Of a DNA stretch of 58,113 bases, positions 58,019 through 58,113 are shown piece by piece; within the stretch, counting starts at the first letter, position 1, and each line of letters starts with the position of its first letter. The notes beneath the pieces were generated by a model. It was not told where the DNA came from. It worked only from the letters and a program-made list of their open reading frames with translations, and did not search any database. The translations under genes were made by a program, and so were the position numbers. The stretch spans positions 1 through 58,113 of the forward strand of contig JAMYHX010000262.1 in the NCBI GenBank assembly GCA_025529335.1, read 5' to 3'. Source of the DNA: Rhizopus sp. PT2906. Taxonomy: Eukaryota > Mucoromycota > Mucoromycetes > Mucorales > Rhizopodaceae.

Positions 58019-58113
58019 GGATAATACTAGGGGCGTTGCAAAAAGGTACTGTAAAATCCAAAAAAGGTAATACTCCCAAACTGCAGAACAAAAGTTTGTC
58101 AAGGCTGTTTGTA
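58019..58113 (+). repeat. Dispersed repeat, copy C (cut by window end)
   Basis: GGATAATACTAGGG, then GCGT, then 77 bp identical to the reverse complement of 29228-29304. Homology starts sharply at 58019, about 50 bp after the F-box pseudogene. It may be the left end of an element that lies beyond the window. Confidence 0.92.

Overview
The window is from a filamentous fungus. The evidence is spliced nuclear genes with many short introns (about 45-90 nt, GT..AG), AT-rich intergenic DNA, and fungal orthologues such as Ssz1, Mip1, RPC11, Lcp5, Alg7 and a Mec1/ATR kinase. Codon usage, compact genes and the style of the lineage-specific families (fused acyl-CoA dehydrogenase, F-box pseudogene, resolvase-like gene) suggest an early-diverging fungus, most likely Mucoromycota/Mucorales. 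That placement is an inference from general resemblance; no phylogeny was run.

Layout. 1-36 kb is a dense housekeeping block: the 5' part of NAD-isocitrate dehydrogenase subunit 1 (-), an M20-type peptidase (+), an unrecognised basic Ser-rich protein (+), the rRNA m5C methyltransferase Rcm1/NSUN5 (+), a ferric-reductase-like flavocytochrome (+), a small UBZ-type zinc-finger protein (+), a two-finger C2H2 protein (-), cytosolic Asp-tRNA synthetase (+), Lcp5/neuroguidin (-), a Kelch plus coiled-coil polarity-type protein (+), RNA polymerase III subunit C11 (+), Ssz1 (-), a zincin with a jacalin-like C-terminus (+) and a cytochrome b5/acyl-CoA dehydrogenase fusion (-). After a 2.5 kb repeat-bearing gap come an unrecognised conserved-looking protein (-), Slx9 (+), a four-TM membrane protein (+) and mitochondrial DNA polymerase Mip1 (+). 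36-42.6 kb is an accessory, gene-poor stretch with decayed ORFs, LTR-like fragments and a resolvase-like gene. 42.6-53.4 kb is genic again: a Dpy-30/Sdc1 gene (-, spliced, with no long ORF), Alg7 (-), a large Mec1/ATR kinase (+, about 20 exons) and a secreted GH16 glucanase (-). 53.4-58.1 kb is gene-poor, with decayed ORFs, an F-box pseudogene with three lesions and a dispersed repeat cut by the window edge.

How the genes relate. There are no operons; most genes are independent units in tandem, divergent or convergent pairs. Ribosome production is over-represented (Rcm1, Lcp5, Slx9, RPC11, Ssz1, AspRS), but nothing in the sequence shows shared control. The clearest regulatory signal is four copies of an iron-type GATA site (ATCWGATAA) in the 1.3 kb upstream of the ferric-reductase-like gene. 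The most notable accessory signals are a 95-bp repeat present twice almost identically in opposite orientation (29.2 and 58.0 kb) with a diverged third copy (27.8 kb), the resolvase-like gene with an in-frame stop, and the F-box pseudogene. I see no CRISPR array, rRNA or confident tRNA, and no multi-gene system that I would call a new biological system.
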